The notes beneath the pieces are model-generated. The model searched no databases. It was not told the DNA's origin and worked only from the letters and a program-made list of their open reading frames with translations. Source: an uncultured Lachnospiraceae bacterium (lineage in GTDB: Bacteria > Bacillota > Clostridia > Lachnospirales > Lachnospiraceae). Taken from it: a stretch of DNA of 38,447 bases. The stretch covers positions 86,378 to 124,824 of the forward strand of contig CANQYY010000006.1 in NCBI GenBank assembly GCA_947628225.1. Reading direction: 5' to 3'. Both the position numbers and the translations under genes were made by a program. How positions within the stretch are numbered: the first letter of the stretch is position 1; each line of letters opens with the position of its first letter. Below, in pieces: positions 9,001 to 16,188 of this stretch.

Positions 9001-9489
9001 TAACCGCAGAGCCTCCTCTTTTGCCTCCTCATACAAGCCCCTGCGCAAAAAGGTCGGAACGGAGCCCGCCAGACAGGCGCTGAGGGCAATAATCCCCTCA
9101 TGATAGTCCTGCAAAATTTCATAATCCACTCTCGGCTTATAATAAAATCCCTCCGTAAAGCCGCGAGATACGATTTTCATCAGATTGGCGTAGCCGGTAT
9201 TGTTTTCCGCCAACAGGACAAGATGATGGTACCGTTCTTCCTGTTCCCCGCCGCTCTCCCGGTCAAAACGGGAACCGGGAGCCACATAAACCTCACAGCC
9301 AATAACCGGATTGATGCCCGCCGATTTTGCCGCGCGGTAAAAATCAATGACGCCGTACATTACACCGTGATCCGTAATGGCAATGCTGTCCATTCCCAAT
9401 TCCTTCGCCCGGTTTACCAATTCCCCGATTTTACTGGAGCCGTCTAATAAACTGTATTCCGTATGAACATGCAAATGTGTAAAATTCAT
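6025..9489 (-). CDS. dnaE: DNA polymerase III alpha subunit, DnaE type
   Basis: 1154 residues. N-terminal PHP domain (FTHLHVHTEYSLLDG at 3-17, AITDHGVMYG about 37-46), then the C-family polymerase core with GPGRGSAAGSLVAY (about 357-370) and the catalytic PDIDVDF (398-404, with Asp399, Asp401 and Asp403). Then follow the tandem helix-hairpin-helix region and an OB-fold toward the C-terminus. In Firmicutes DnaE works beside PolC. There is no 3'-5' exonuclease insertion as in PolC. The start at 9489 is chosen over 9531 because it opens at the conserved MNFTHLHVH and AGAGGG lies about 7 bases upstream. dnaE-pfkA linkage is common in Firmicutes. A strong hairpin separates it from the HPr-like gene upstream, with too little room for a separate promoter between. 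Confidence 0.96.
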   Translation of the reverse strand: MNFTHLHVHTEYSLLDGSSKIGELVNRAKELGMDSIAITDHGVMYGVIDFYRAAKSAGINPVIGCEVYVAPGSRFDRESGGEQEERYHHLVLLAENNTGYANLMKIVSRGFTEGFYYKPRVDYEILQDYHEGIIALSACLAGSVPTFLRRGLYEEAKEEALRLQGIFGENNFFLELQDHGIAEQQTVNQGLLRMNQELHIPLVATNDVHYIYDSDAEAHDILLCIQTGKKVSDENRMRYEGGQYYLKSAEEMERLFPYAKEALENTHKISSRCCVEIEFGKYKLPHFEVPEGHTSESYLRKLCEEGLVSRYGDKAEELRERLDYELDTIVTMGFVDYFLIVWDFIKYAKDHGIPVGPGRGSAAGSLVAYSLNITDIIDPIRYNLLFERFLNPERVTMPDIDVDFCYERRQEVIDYVTKKYGEKHVVQIVTFGTMSARMVIRDVGRVLDMPYSYVDSIAKAIPMELGITISRALTMNPELKQLYEQDEQTKKLIDMSLRLEGLPRHTSIHAAGIVISPEEVDEFVPLSRASDGNITTQYTMVTLEELGLLKMDFLGLRTLTVIKDAVNGAFDIHDIPYDDPEVYDMISAGRTEGVFQLESAGMKSFMKELKPRCMEDIIAGISLYRPGPMDFIPKYIEGKNDKDNIVYDCPELEPILAPTYGCIVYQEQVMQIVRDLAGYSYGRSDLVRRAMSKKKASVMEKEKNNFIFGNEQEGVEGCIKRGIPEEVATKIYDEMTDFAKYAFNKSHAAAYAVVSYQTAYLKCHYPVEFMAALMTSFMEHTSKITEYIMNCRQLGIEIVPPDINEGEYRFTPDGKNIRYGLAAIKGVGRPVIDEIVEERKAGGKYKSLKDFCLRLSAKSINKRTMESFIKAGALDSLPGTRKQKMSVYVSVIDSVNQERKHTVSGQMSLFDFAAPEEQEEWDVPMPQVGEFDREMILAFEKEVLGVYISGHPLEEYVGLLQKNITRTTADFIPAEGEEVPKVKDRERAVIGGMIIEKTIKTTKTNNLMAFITLEDLYGTVEVIVFPQDYEKNKSILEEDRKVLIQGRVTVEEDKPAKLICSGIIPFDEIEKELWIQCRTKEEYREKEAWLLEILAGYDGKDAVNIFLSSVRAKKRLPNSHTTRVCPELLQKLYDEFGNENVKVVEKSIEKTFQS

Positions 9490-9513
9490 TCCTGCCCTCT
9501 TTTCTGCTTTTAT

Positions 9514-9562
9514 AAAGAAACTGCCGCACATGCCGGTTTTCCGTTTGTGCGGCAGTTTCTTT
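9514..9562 (-). terminator. Terminator or attenuator between the HPr-like gene and dnaE
   Basis: A perfect 17-bp stem (9514-9530 with 9546-9562) and a 15-base loop, followed on the minus strand by TTTCTTTATAAAA. Only 24 bases remain between the hairpin and the dnaE start, so it may let part of the transcription through to dnaE. Confidence 0.75.
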
Positions 9563-9567
9563 TTCTA

Positions 9568-9819
9568 TTACTTTCCGGTTAAATATTTTTCTATACTGTC
9601 CATGGCAGTTTCCTCGTCCTCGCCGTCTATGGTAATTTCCAGTTCCTGCCCCGGTATCAGTCCTAATGTCATCACACCCATGATGCTTTTTGCATTTACG
9701 GTTTTGCTTCCCTGACAGATGCTCACGCTGCTTTTGTACTGGCTGGCCACCTGAACCAGCATCGCCATCGGTCTTGCACCCTCATTCTCAACACTAACGT
9801 CAATACTCTTTCTTATCAT
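9568..9819 (-). CDS. crh: Crh-like HPr homologue lacking the phosphocarrier histidine
   Basis: 83 residues of HPr fold. Normal HPr has GLHARPA with His15 phosphorylated by PTS enzyme I. Here the segment reads VENEGARPMAML, with Gly before ARP and one residue fewer, and there is no histidine anywhere in the protein. The regulatory site is intact: NAKSIMGVMTLGL, with Ser45 aligned to HPr Ser46, the HprK target. It therefore cannot be a sugar phosphocarrier and should act as a catabolite-repression co-regulator like Bacillus Crh, which also follows whiA. The start at 9819 is preferred over 9831 because GGAGG lies 5 bases before it. The gene lies 57 bases after whiA and in the same block as hprK. 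The exact subfamily (Crh or another HPr paralogue) is inferred. Confidence 0.85.
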   Translation of the reverse strand: MIRKSIDVSVENEGARPMAMLVQVASQYKSSVSICQGSKTVNAKSIMGVMTLGLIPGQELEITIDGEDEETAMDSIEKYLTGK

Positions 9820-9876
9820 TTCTTCCTCCATCCTGTTACGCAGGCATCTTCACAAACCTGCATAGCAATTAGATTG

Positions 9877-10794
9877 TTACTCCTTCTTTTGTTTCTGCAA
9901 ATTCGCTGCGATGTCACTCAATTTCCGCAATCGGTGGTTTACTCCTGATTTCCCGATAGGCGGTTCCAGCATTTCCCCTAATTCTTTCAGCGGAACATCC
10001 GGATTTTCCAACCGTAATCTTGCCATCTCCGAAAGACTCTCTGAAAGAATTCCAAATCCAACCGTGTCATGGATAAAACGGATATCCTCCACCTGTCTGG
10101 AGGCTGCGGAAACGGTTTTTTTAATATTGGCCGCTTCACAGTTGACCTGTCTGTTAATGGAATTCCTCATTTCCTTTAAAATGCGGACATTCTCAAATTC
10201 CATCAACGCTACATGGGCGCCGATAACATTCAAAAAGTCAACAATGCCCTCCCCGTCTTTCATATACACGATAGGATTCTTTTTGCGCTCTACTATTTTG
10301 GCTTCTAATCCAAAAACACCCATGATTTCCTGTATCCGAGTCGCATTTTCCCTGCTTCCGGCTGCCAGCTCCAGATGATATCCTCTCTGCGGATTCGTCA
10401 CAGAACCGACGGCAAGAAACAGCCCCCTTAAAAATGCCCGTTTACAACACTGCCTTTCTATCAGGCTGTCCGGAACGAGCAAAACGCTGTCGAAAATCCG
10501 GACGGCTTTCATAAAATCCTGCGCGGCCTCATTCCCGATCAGATAAATATGATACTGGTGATGCCCGCGCAAAGAAATGTCCGGAATCATATGAAATGCT
10601 TTCTTAATTAAAATATAGCATTTTTTTGCAACTGTCAAGTTTTCCGTCGTAAACTTAATGAGATTGCTCCCATCCTCCTCCATTATTACCTGCCCGCAGA
10701 CAGAAAACAGGGCGGCTATTTCTGCTATCTGGCAATGCTTTGCTTTTCCAAACTGTCCAAATAGCTCTTCCTTTACTTTTCCTGCGAATGACAT
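9877..10794 (-). CDS. whiA: WhiA, DNA-binding cell-division/sporulation regulator
   Basis: 305 residues. The N-terminal part (MSFAGKVKEELFGQF... GQVIMEEDG) and central part resemble the LAGLIDADG homing-endonuclease fold without the catalytic acid pair. The C-terminal part is a helix-turn-helix (PDVPLKELGEMLEPPIGKSGVNHRLRKL). WhiA proteins bind DNA and influence cell division and chromosome segregation in Firmicutes and sporulation in actinobacteria. It overlaps the 3' end of rapZ by 22 bases, so translation is probably coupled. In Bacillus, glmR (yvcK) sits between rapZ and whiA; here it is absent. Confidence 0.93.
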   Translation of the reverse strand: MSFAGKVKEELFGQFGKAKHCQIAEIAALFSVCGQVIMEEDGSNLIKFTTENLTVAKKCYILIKKAFHMIPDISLRGHHQYHIYLIGNEAAQDFMKAVRIFDSVLLVPDSLIERQCCKRAFLRGLFLAVGSVTNPQRGYHLELAAGSRENATRIQEIMGVFGLEAKIVERKKNPIVYMKDGEGIVDFLNVIGAHVALMEFENVRILKEMRNSINRQVNCEAANIKKTVSAASRQVEDIRFIHDTVGFGILSESLSEMARLRLENPDVPLKELGEMLEPPIGKSGVNHRLRKLSDIAANLQKQKKE

Positions 10795-11666
10795 ATATTC
10801 CGTAACCTATCCTTCTCTATATCTCTATGTTCCTTTTTACAACCGTATTCCGTATTTTCAAATGCCGCGTGAATCGCATTGGTCAGCGTCACGGAGCGGT
10901 GCTTCCCTCCGGTGCAGCCAATGGCAATAACTAACTGGGTTTTCCCCTCAATCATATAATTCGGTATGAGAAAATCCAGCATGTCCTTCAATTTCTCAAG
11001 AAATTCTTTCGCCTTGTCCGATTTCATAACATAATCAAATACTTCCTTATCATTTCCGGTCAAAGGCTTTAACGCCTCCACATAAAAAGGATTCGGAAGA
11101 AAACGCACATCAAAAACCAAATCCGCATCCGACGGAATGCCATACTTAAACCCAAAAGAAACAAAGGTCAGATAAAAGTTGCAGAAATTTTCCTCCTCGA
11201 CAAAAATCCGGTCAATTTCCTGCTTCAGTTCCCGAATCAGCAAAGTCGTAGTATCAATAATGTAATCCGCCTGCTTTTTTAAATCCAAAAGAAGCTCCCG
11301 CTCGTTTTCAATGGCAGTATCCATACGGCCGCCGTTCGACAGCGGATGCATTCTTCTGGTTTCCTTATACCGTTTTACTATAACCGGCGTGGACGCCTCT
11401 AAAAAAAGGATTTCCAGCGTATACCCCTTCCCCTTTAAATATTTCAGGATGTGGGATGCCTCTTTCAGGGAGCCTTGTCCTCCCCGGATATCCAGTCCCA
11501 GCGCCACACGCTCAATCTGTTCGCTGGAATCTTCTGTCAGCTGCATGAAGGTGGGAAGCAGGGATACCGGTAAATTATCAACGCAAAAATACCCGTCATC
11601 CTCTAATATCCTCATTACGGAGCTCCGTCCTGCCCCGCTCATCCCTGTCACAACTACAAATCTCAT
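10773..11666 (-). CDS. rapZ: RapZ/YvcJ-family P-loop nucleotide-binding protein
   Basis: 297 residues. The N-terminal P-loop is GMSGAGRS at 8-15, then DDGYFCVDNLP, a family signature. The C-terminal domain carries FGFKYGIP and IGCTGGKHRSV. In E. coli RapZ controls GlmS synthesis through small RNAs; the Bacillus homologue YvcJ is an ATPase/GTPase. The Walker A lysine is replaced by arginine (Arg14, codon CGG), which is unusual and could weaken nucleotide hydrolysis. It lies 33 bases after murB and overlaps whiA. Family call sure; its target here is unknown. Confidence 0.93.
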   Translation of the reverse strand: MRFVVVTGMSGAGRSSVMRILEDDGYFCVDNLPVSLLPTFMQLTEDSSEQIERVALGLDIRGGQGSLKEASHILKYLKGKGYTLEILFLEASTPVIVKRYKETRRMHPLSNGGRMDTAIENERELLLDLKKQADYIIDTTTLLIRELKQEIDRIFVEEENFCNFYLTFVSFGFKYGIPSDADLVFDVRFLPNPFYVEALKPLTGNDKEVFDYVMKSDKAKEFLEKLKDMLDFLIPNYMIEGKTQLVIAIGCTGGKHRSVTLTNAIHAAFENTEYGCKKEHRDIEKDRLRNICHSQEK

Positions 11667-11699
11667 GTTATTTCCTCACTTTCATGCCGTTTCGGTCTT

Positions 11700-12563
11700 C
11701 TATTCGATGAGCCGTACTTCCGGCTCTAACTCTACCCCGGAGGTTTCCTTTACCTTTGCCTGGACATCGGCAATCAGCCGGCGGACCTCTGCCGCTGTCG
11801 CCTTATTCCGGTTTATCACAAAGCCGCAGTGCTTTTCCGATACCTGGGCGTCGCCCACGCGGTATCCCCGCAGCCCTGCGTCTTCAATAAGTTTCCCGGC
11901 AAAATAACCTTCCGGTCTTTTAAAGGTGCTGCCGGCGCTGGGATATTCCAACGGCTGTTTTTCCCTGCGCCTGCGATTCAACTCCTTCATAAGCGCCAGT
12001 ATCTCTTCTTTTTTCCCTTTCGGAAAAGAAAATTTCCCCGACAGTACAATATAATTCTGCTTGGGAATTATACTGGTACGGTATCCTAGCGCAAGTTCCT
12101 CTTTCTCTACTGTCAGTATCCTGTCATCCGGTGTCAAAACAGTGGCAGACAAAAGACAATCCTTTATCTCCCCTCCATAAGCCCCGGCATTCATGGTAAT
12201 AGCTCCTCCCAGAGTCCCCGGAATACCGCCGGCAAATTCAAAACCTGCCAGCTCTGCTTCTGCTAATTTTGCCGCCATGGCGCTGAGAGCAATGCCTGCC
12301 TGTGCCATAACGACGCCGTCCGGCAGAATTTCCATCTTCTCCAGTCCTTTTCCTATTTCAATCACAACACCCGGATAACCGTTATCGGAAAATAATACGT
12401 TACTTCCCTTCCCAAGAATATAAAAAGGCAGTTTTTTCTCTTTGGCAAAGGCAACTGCCTCCCGGATCTCCTCCTCCGCTTCCGGAATGAGATAATAATC
12501 TGCCGCCCCTCCGATACGAAATGTCGTATGGCGGCTTAACTGTTCTTTTTCCAACTGAATCAT
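11700..12563 (-). CDS. murB: UDP-N-acetylenolpyruvoylglucosamine reductase
   Basis: 287 residues. This FAD enzyme reduces UDP-GlcNAc-enolpyruvate to UDP-MurNAc, the second committed step of peptidoglycan synthesis, in the cytoplasm. Visible are TFRIGGAADYY, the FAD-binding LGKGSNVLFSDNGYPGVVI, GGIPGTLGGAITMNAGAYG, the catalytic Ser region YPSAGSTFKRP, GLRGYRVGDAQVS, and the C-terminal Glu in LEPEVRLIE. The short form without the Tyr-loop insertion fits a type II MurB. It sits 38 bases after the glucokinase gene and 33 before rapZ. Confidence 0.95.
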   Translation of the reverse strand: MIQLEKEQLSRHTTFRIGGAADYYLIPEAEEEIREAVAFAKEKKLPFYILGKGSNVLFSDNGYPGVVIEIGKGLEKMEILPDGVVMAQAGIALSAMAAKLAEAELAGFEFAGGIPGTLGGAITMNAGAYGGEIKDCLLSATVLTPDDRILTVEKEELALGYRTSIIPKQNYIVLSGKFSFPKGKKEEILALMKELNRRRREKQPLEYPSAGSTFKRPEGYFAGKLIEDAGLRGYRVGDAQVSEKHCGFVINRNKATAAEVRRLIADVQAKVKETSGVELEPEVRLIE

Positions 12564-12601
12564 GGCCGACCTCTATTCCACTACCTGTTTTTACAAAAAT
12601 C

Positions 12602-13528
12602 TCACATAAACATTACCATTCTGACCGCGCCGTATATCCCGGCGTCATTGCCTAACTCTGCCAGATGAAAATTTTTATTCTTCAAAGCGTACATAGAGTT
12701 CTCATTATAGTATTTCTCAATTACGTCCAAAATAATCCTGCCTGCCTTTGATACTCCTCCACCGATGACAAAGGCTTCGGGATCTACCACATGCGCCACG
12801 TTGCTCAGCGCTACTCCGAGATATTTTCCAAAACGCTCGACAGTCTGAAGGCAGTACTCATCCCCTTCTTTTGCCCCGTCAAAAATTTTTTTTGCCGTAA
12901 TATCGCTCTCTCCGGTAAGGCAGGAGTTCTCCGGCATATATTTTTTTGCCAGACGGACAATGCCGGTAGCGGAGGCATACTGCTCCAAACATCCCTTGCT
13001 GCCGCAGCCGCAGTTTTCTTTTTCCTCCGGCTCCACTTTCATATGTCCAATCTCTCCCCCGGCTCCTCTGCTGCCGGTAAGGATTTTCCCCTTATGGATA
13101 ATGCCTCCGCCGACGCCGGTTCCCAGCGTTACCATGACAATGCTGTCATATCCTCTGCCGCCGCCTTTCCACATTTCCCCTAAGGCTGCAATATTGGCGT
13201 CATTTCCCACCTTTACATTTCCGACGCCCGTCAAATCTGCAATCGTATTTTTCACGGAAAATACATCCCAGCCCAAATTGGCGCATTTGAGTACAATCCC
13301 ATCGTCTGTTACCGGTCCCGGGATCCCGATACCGATTCCTTTAATATTTCCTCCGCGCTCCGCGCGTTTTTTCTCTATGCTCTCCACTACGTCCGGGAGA
13401 ATGTATTCGCCGTTCTTCTCCGTGCGGGTCGGTATCTCCCATTTTTCCAGCAATTCTCCCGTGTCGGAGAAAAGTCCCATTTTTACCGTTGTCCCCCCTA
13501 CATCGACACCTACATAATATACTGCCAT
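12602..13528 (-). CDS. glcK: ROK-family glucokinase
   Basis: 308 residues. ATP-phosphate loop VGVDVGGTTVKMGLF at the N-terminus, ROK signature region with GTGVGGGIIHKGKI, sugar-binding EIGHMKVE, and the zinc motif CGCGSKGCLEQYAS. It phosphorylates glucose released by glycosidases or taken up without the PTS. The start at 13528 is chosen over 13546 because AAAGGA lies 8 bases before it. It is 24 bases after hprK and 38 before murB. Coupling to HprK suggests a link to carbon-status control. Some ROK members use N-acetylmannosamine or fructose; the motifs fit glucose best. Confidence 0.9.
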   Translation of the reverse strand: MAVYYVGVDVGGTTVKMGLFSDTGELLEKWEIPTRTEKNGEYILPDVVESIEKKRAERGGNIKGIGIGIPGPVTDDGIVLKCANLGWDVFSVKNTIADLTGVGNVKVGNDANIAALGEMWKGGGRGYDSIVMVTLGTGVGGGIIHKGKILTGSRGAGGEIGHMKVEPEEKENCGCGSKGCLEQYASATGIVRLAKKYMPENSCLTGESDITAKKIFDGAKEGDEYCLQTVERFGKYLGVALSNVAHVVDPEAFVIGGGVSKAGRIILDVIEKYYNENSMYALKNKNFHLAELGNDAGIYGAVRMVMFM

Positions 13529-13552
13529 AATCCGGTTCCTTTCCATTGTAAT

Positions 13553-14476
13553 TTATGAATTTGATAGATTGCTTGTTACTCGGTTATATAATTCTAACGC
13601 AGCATTATATCCCATTTTTTTCTGACGGAAGTTTACGGCTGCGGACTCGCATATGATTGCCACATTTCTTCCCGGGCGAATCGGAATGGAATGGCATACT
13701 ACCTTATTTCCCAGATACTCAATGTACTGCTCTTCCAGACCCATCCGGTCATACTCCTGATCCTTATTCCACTCCTCCAGCTTAATGACGAGATCAATAG
13801 ACTGCGTATCCTTTACGCTCTCGACGCCAAAAAGGGTTTTGGCATCAATAATGCCGATTCCCCTTAATTCGATAAAATGTCTGGTAATATCCGGCGCCGA
13901 GCCAATCAGGGTAGCGTCGCTGACCTTTTTTATCTCCACCACATCATCAGAAACAAGACGGTGCCCTCTGTGGATCAGCTCTAATGCCACCTCACTTTTT
14001 CCGATTCCGCTCTCTCCGGTAATCAGAACCCCTTCCCCGTAAATGTCTACTAACACTCCGTGTATACTGATTCTGGGCGCCAGCTCCACCTTCAGCCAGC
14101 GGGTCAGCTCGGCGGAAAGAGAAGAGGTCGCTGCCGGCGAGCGCAAAATCGGCACCCCGTATTTTGAGGAAAGCTCCAAAAATTCATCCGGCACGGAGAG
14201 ATTACGGCAGAACACAATCCCCGGAACCTTATACGACATAATTTTCCCCATCATCTCCGTACTTTTCTCGATTCCCTGCTTTTCGATGTAGGTGTGTTCC
14301 ACCTGCCCGATCAACTGAATCCGGTGGTGGTCAAAATAATCAAAAAAACCGGCTAACTGTAATGCCGGGCGGTTTACATCTGCCTGGGAAATCTCAATGC
14401 TGTCAATATCTACCTCCTGCGTAAGGTTCTCCAACTGTGCTTTTTCAATGCATTTCTGCAACGATACTGTATACAT
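13553..14476 (-). CDS. hprK: HPr kinase/phosphorylase
   Basis: 307 residues. The C-terminal kinase domain has His139, Walker A GESGIGKS (154-161), SDDVVEI (176-182) and the family signature FIELRGIGIID (201-211). It phosphorylates HPr and Crh on the regulatory serine in response to fructose-1,6-bisphosphate and reverses this at high phosphate, setting CcpA-mediated catabolite repression. GGAGGG precedes the ATG. It is the first gene of a tight minus-strand series (hprK, glcK, murB, rapZ, whiA, HPr-like), which also encodes a likely substrate. Confidence 0.96.
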   Translation of the reverse strand: MYTVSLQKCIEKAQLENLTQEVDIDSIEISQADVNRPALQLAGFFDYFDHHRIQLIGQVEHTYIEKQGIEKSTEMMGKIMSYKVPGIVFCRNLSVPDEFLELSSKYGVPILRSPAATSSLSAELTRWLKVELAPRISIHGVLVDIYGEGVLITGESGIGKSEVALELIHRGHRLVSDDVVEIKKVSDATLIGSAPDITRHFIELRGIGIIDAKTLFGVESVKDTQSIDLVIKLEEWNKDQEYDRMGLEEQYIEYLGNKVVCHSIPIRPGRNVAIICESAAVNFRQKKMGYNAALELYNRVTSNLSNS

Positions 14477-14547
14477 GCTGTCCCTCCGTTTCTCTTCCTG
14501 ATTACCGGCTAAAACCGGCTATTCTTATACGCATCCTGCTTAGTTTG

Positions 14548-14576
14548 ATAATATCACAGGATAACCATTTTGGCAA
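14548..14576 (-). promoter_or_regulatory. Promoter of the hprK operon
   Basis: TTGCCA (14576-14571), 17 bp, TATTAT (14553-14548) on the minus strand. Predicted transcript start near 14541, leaving a leader of about 65 bases. Confidence 0.6.
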
Positions 14577-14593
14577 TGTTGTTCTAAAAGCAT

Positions 14594-14623
14594 TTGACAA
14601 AGTCGGTAGTTTCGTACTAGAGT
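14594..14623 (+). promoter_or_regulatory. Promoter of the mrp-thiN operon (weak -10)
   Basis: A consensus -35 TTGACA (14594-14599) with an imperfect -10 TAGAGT (14618-14623) after 18 bp. It is back to back with the hprK promoter. Confidence 0.45.
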
Positions 14624-14673
14624 AGAGATATTAACAGATTTCAATAAATTAAGAAAAAAAGGAGAGAGAAACC

Positions 14674-15495
14674 ATGAGCGATTCATGTACTCACGACTGC
14701 GGAAACTGTAGCAGCAACTGCGGAGAAAGAGATCCGAAAAGTTTTCTGGAGGCGCCCCATCCCAACAGTAAAATCGGAAAAGTAATCGGAGTAGTCAGCG
14801 GAAAGGGCGGCGTAGGGAAATCCATGGTAACGCAGCTTCTCGCCACGGCTTTTTCCCGCAGGGGCTATCAGTGCGGCATCCTGGATGCGGACATTACCGG
14901 CCCTTCCATTCCCAAGGCATTCGGCTTGACGGAAAAGGCAACGGGAAATGAAACTACCATATTCCCGGTGCGGACAAAAAAATACGGAATCGAGGTTATG
15001 TCTATCAATCTGCTCCTGCCGGATGAAACAGACCCGGTCGTATGGCGCGGTCCGGTTATCGGCGGAACGGTAAAACAGTTCTGGACAGACGTGCTGTGGG
15101 ATAATGTGGATTATCTGTTTGTCGATATGCCGCCGGGAACCGGCGACGTCGCCCTGACTGTCTTCCAAAGCATCCCGGTAGACGGTATCGTGGTAGTTAC
15201 CAGTCCTCAGGATTTGGTTTCCATGATTGTGGGAAAAGCAATAAAAATGGCTAATATGATGAATATCCCGGTACTCGGCCTGATCGAAAATATGAGTTAT
15301 GCGCAGTGTCCGGACTGCGGGAAGAAAATTTCCGTGTTCGGAGAAAGCCATATTGAAGAAACGGCTAAAACATTTGGCGTTCCTGTTTTAGCAAAACTGC
15401 CTATTACTCCGGCTTTAGCCGCCGCCTGTGACGCCGGGACCATGGAGGAGTTTGAGGAAGACTATCTGTCCGCTGCCGTAGCAGTCATTGAATAA
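14674..15495 (+). CDS. Mrp/NBP35-type Fe-S cluster carrier ATPase
   Basis: 273 residues. A deviant Walker A GKGGVGKS at 43-50, then DADITGPSIPKAFGL and the switch DMPPGTGD typical of Mrp/ApbC proteins, which carry Fe-S clusters to apoproteins in the cytosol. Two cysteine sites are seen: the C-terminal CPDC (bridging cluster site) and an extra N-terminal set Cys5, Cys9, Cys12 and Cys16, resembling the N-terminal ferredoxin-like motif of eukaryotic Nbp35. The N-terminal DUF59 domain of many Mrp proteins is absent. AAAGGAGAGA precedes the ATG. thiN follows after 14 bases. Confidence 0.92.
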   Translation: MSDSCTHDCGNCSSNCGERDPKSFLEAPHPNSKIGKVIGVVSGKGGVGKSMVTQLLATAFSRRGYQCGILDADITGPSIPKAFGLTEKATGNETTIFPVRTKKYGIEVMSINLLLPDETDPVVWRGPVIGGTVKQFWTDVLWDNVDYLFVDMPPGTGDVALTVFQSIPVDGIVVVTSPQDLVSMIVGKAIKMANMMNIPVLGLIENMSYAQCPDCGKKISVFGESHIEETAKTFGVPVLAKLPITPALAAACDAGTMEEFEEDYLSAAVAVIE

Positions 15496-15509
15496 GAGGG
15501 GATAACAAA

Positions 15510-16145
15510 ATGGAAACAGGAATTTGTTATATTTTCGGAGCAGGGAAAAAAACTCACTGTGATATTACTCTTTCCTCTCAGGATATAGTCATAGCCGCTG
15601 ACGGCGGCTACGACTATCTGGAGGAGTCAGGGCTTCGGGCAGATTTTGTGGTGGGCGATTTTGACTCTGTGCTTTCCCGGAATCTTCCCTCTGACAGCCT
15701 GCGCTATCCCAGAGAGAAGGACGATACCGATTTGATGCTTGCCGTCAAGCTGGGACTTTCAAAAGGATATACGGAGTTTGCTATTTACGGCGGACTGGGC
15801 GGACGCCTTGACCATACCATCGCCAATCTCCAAATCTTAACCTACCTTTCCCGAAATAACGCCATTGGCACCCTTTATGAGGATACTTATGCCGTCCGGG
15901 TCATTACCGACGGTACGATTTCCTTTGGAAAAGAGCTTCCCGAAAATATCCCCGGCAATCTGTGTTCTGTATTCTCCCTCAGCGACATCAGCGTAAACGT
16001 CACCATACAGGGATTGAAATATGAACTTTCAGATGCGAACCTGACAAACTCCTTTCCGCTGGGCGTCAGCAATGAATTTACCGGAAAGAAAGCGCATATT
16101 CATGTAAAAAAAGGCACCATCGCCGTGCTATGGTACCTTTCCTGA
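15510..16145 (+). CDS. thiN: Thiamine pyrophosphokinase
   Basis: 211 residues. It transfers pyrophosphate from ATP to thiamine, making thiamine diphosphate. Signatures are IVIAADGGYDYL, DFVVGDFDSV, YPREKDDTDLMLAVKLGL and YGGLGGRLDHTIANLQIL, followed by the C-terminal beta-sandwich thiamine-binding domain. Length fits (about 210). It lies 14 bases after the Mrp gene with GAGGGG upstream. No TPP riboswitch is visible; the promoter is shared with the upstream gene. Confidence 0.94.
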   Translation: METGICYIFGAGKKTHCDITLSSQDIVIAADGGYDYLEESGLRADFVVGDFDSVLSRNLPSDSLRYPREKDDTDLMLAVKLGLSKGYTEFAIYGGLGGRLDHTIANLQILTYLSRNNAIGTLYEDTYAVRVITDGTISFGKELPENIPGNLCSVFSLSDISVNVTIQGLKYELSDANLTNSFPLGVSNEFTGKKAHIHVKKGTIAVLWYLS

Positions 16146-16188
16146 TTCTCTCTTTTTTTGTAAGCATAACAGTTGCCGGGGGCTTCTG

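Noticed and set aside
14683..15351. A 222-codon minus-strand frame opposite the Mrp gene
   Set aside because: The plus strand carries a full Mrp protein with catalytic motifs, and the minus frame has no start signal.
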